A DNA stretch of 64,000 bases, taken from Gammaproteobacteria bacterium (lineage in GTDB: Bacteria > Pseudomonadota > Gammaproteobacteria > Burkholderiales > Burkholderiaceae_B). Within the stretch, counting starts at the first letter, position 1; every line of letters starts with the position of its first letter. Of this stretch, positions 63,692 through 64,000 are shown in pieces. Position numbers and translations under genes: made by a program. The notes beneath the pieces are model-generated. The model was not told where the DNA came from, made no database searches, and saw only the letters and a program-made list of their open reading frames with translations. The stretch lies in contig JAURJT010000019.1 in NCBI GenBank assembly GCA_030832095.1, positions 1-64,000 of the forward strand, given 5' to 3'.

Positions 63692-64000
63692 ATGGCAGTA
63701 GAACTTTCAATTGACCAAGGCTTGGCCCACCTGCATCTCAATCGCCCTAAGGCGTTAAACGCCTTAAGCTTTGGGATCTTGCAAGACCTGAACAACTCGC
63801 TTGCTCAACTTGAACAAGAGATCGAGCAGCAACAAGTACGCGGTTTGGTGATTACGGGCGCAGGCGAAAAGTCTTTCTGTGCCGGGGCCGATATCCCTGA
63901 ACTGCTCGGGCGAACCCTTGTGCAGCAACACGAAGGCGCACGTCTCGGGCAAGAGGTCTTTAATCGAATCAGCGTTCTGCGTATCCCGTCTGTAGCGGTG
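63692..64000 (+). CDS. Enoyl-CoA hydratase/isomerase, 3' end outside window
   Basis: The first 103 codons of a crotonase-family protein, from ATG 63692 with an AAAGG ribosome-binding site. The typical HLHLNRPKALNALS and oxyanion-hole motif KSFCAGADIPEL are present, including the Gly-Ala-Asp loop. It is preceded by the acid-CoA ligase gene, so it probably hydrates the enoyl thioester in the same pathway. The catalytic second half is outside the window. Confidence 0.88.
   Translation, partial: MAVELSIDQGLAHLHLNRPKALNALSFGILQDLNNSLAQLEQEIEQQQVRGLVITGAGEKSFCAGADIPELLGRTLVQQHEGARLGQEVFNRISVLRIPSVAV

Noticed and set aside
1..64000. tRNA, rRNA, prophage or defence island
   Set aside because: No such genes were recognised; apart from the IS200/IS605-type remnant the window is ordinary metabolic and transport chromosome.

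Overview
The window looks like a chromosome segment of a free-living betaproteobacterium of the order Burkholderiales, most likely family Alcaligenaceae. This is inferred from gene content, not from a marker gene. It has several Bug-type tripartite tricarboxylate substrate-binding proteins, many CoA-dependent catabolic genes, a 3-mercaptopropionate-dioxygenase-like gene, a YaeQ protein and two RND efflux systems, with roughly even base composition. No rRNA, tRNA, CRISPR array or prophage was seen. Coding density is high and many operons have 1-4 bp start/stop overlaps.

Layout. 1-2.4 kb: two envelope SGNH/GDSL hydrolases; the first is cut by the window edge and carries a Pro/Ala repeat. 2.4-6.0 kb (minus): a cupin, then an operon of OsmC-like protein, acyl-CoA-dehydrogenase-like flavoprotein and a rubredoxin/NAD(P)H-reductase fusion. 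6.2-10.0 kb (minus): Ldh-family oxidoreductase and two paralogous beta-lactamase-fold serine hydrolases. 10.1-13.2 kb: thioesterase, a lone metal ABC permease, a nucleosidase and a secreted alpha/beta hydrolase. 13.2-15.4 kb (minus): thiol dioxygenase plus a four-domain rhodanese protein. 15.6-18.8 kb: amidohydrolase, SDR and PaaK-like CoA ligase. 19.1-25.0 kb: RND efflux operon in the order pump-adaptor-outer membrane factor. 25-28.2 kb: MFS exporter, malonyl-CoA decarboxylase, DUF4359 protein. 28.3-34.2 kb (minus): second RND operon in the usual adaptor-pump-outer-membrane-factor order. 34.4-35.5 kb: isopropylmalate/isocitrate-dehydrogenase-like enzyme. 35.5-37.3 kb: decayed IS200/IS605-type element with divergent tnpB (one in-frame stop) and tnpA (internally deleted).

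37.4-44.6 kb: amtB behind an intrinsic-terminator-like hairpin, a DsbA-family thiol oxidoreductase, argE, a second SDR, a Bug protein, a hydrolase and a haloacid dehalogenase. 44.6-46.7 kb (minus): a Fic AMP-transferase-type protein whose promoter carries three 18-bp palindromes spaced exactly 33 bp apart, and a NiCoT nickel/cobalt permease. 46.9-52.6 kb: DUF2946 protein, TonB-dependent receptor, a secreted beta-propeller/thioredoxin fusion, and a TonB protein (minus) with YaeQ. This is a plausible metal-acquisition locus. 53.2-64 kb: catabolic genes (hydratase, Bug proteins, PRISE-type enone reductase, KstD-like flavoprotein, family III CoA-transferase, two crotonase-family enzymes, an acid-CoA ligase), consistent with activation and beta-oxidation-like breakdown of an alicyclic or terpenoid-like acid. 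The substrate cannot be read from sequence.

The features I found most unusual are the Fic operator array with a predicted leaderless start, the beta-propeller/thioredoxin/TonB locus, the two SDRs lacking the catalytic Tyr/Lys pair, the OsmC protein lacking its second cysteine, and a recurrent pattern of short tandem duplications whose unit lengths are all multiples of three, including some between genes.
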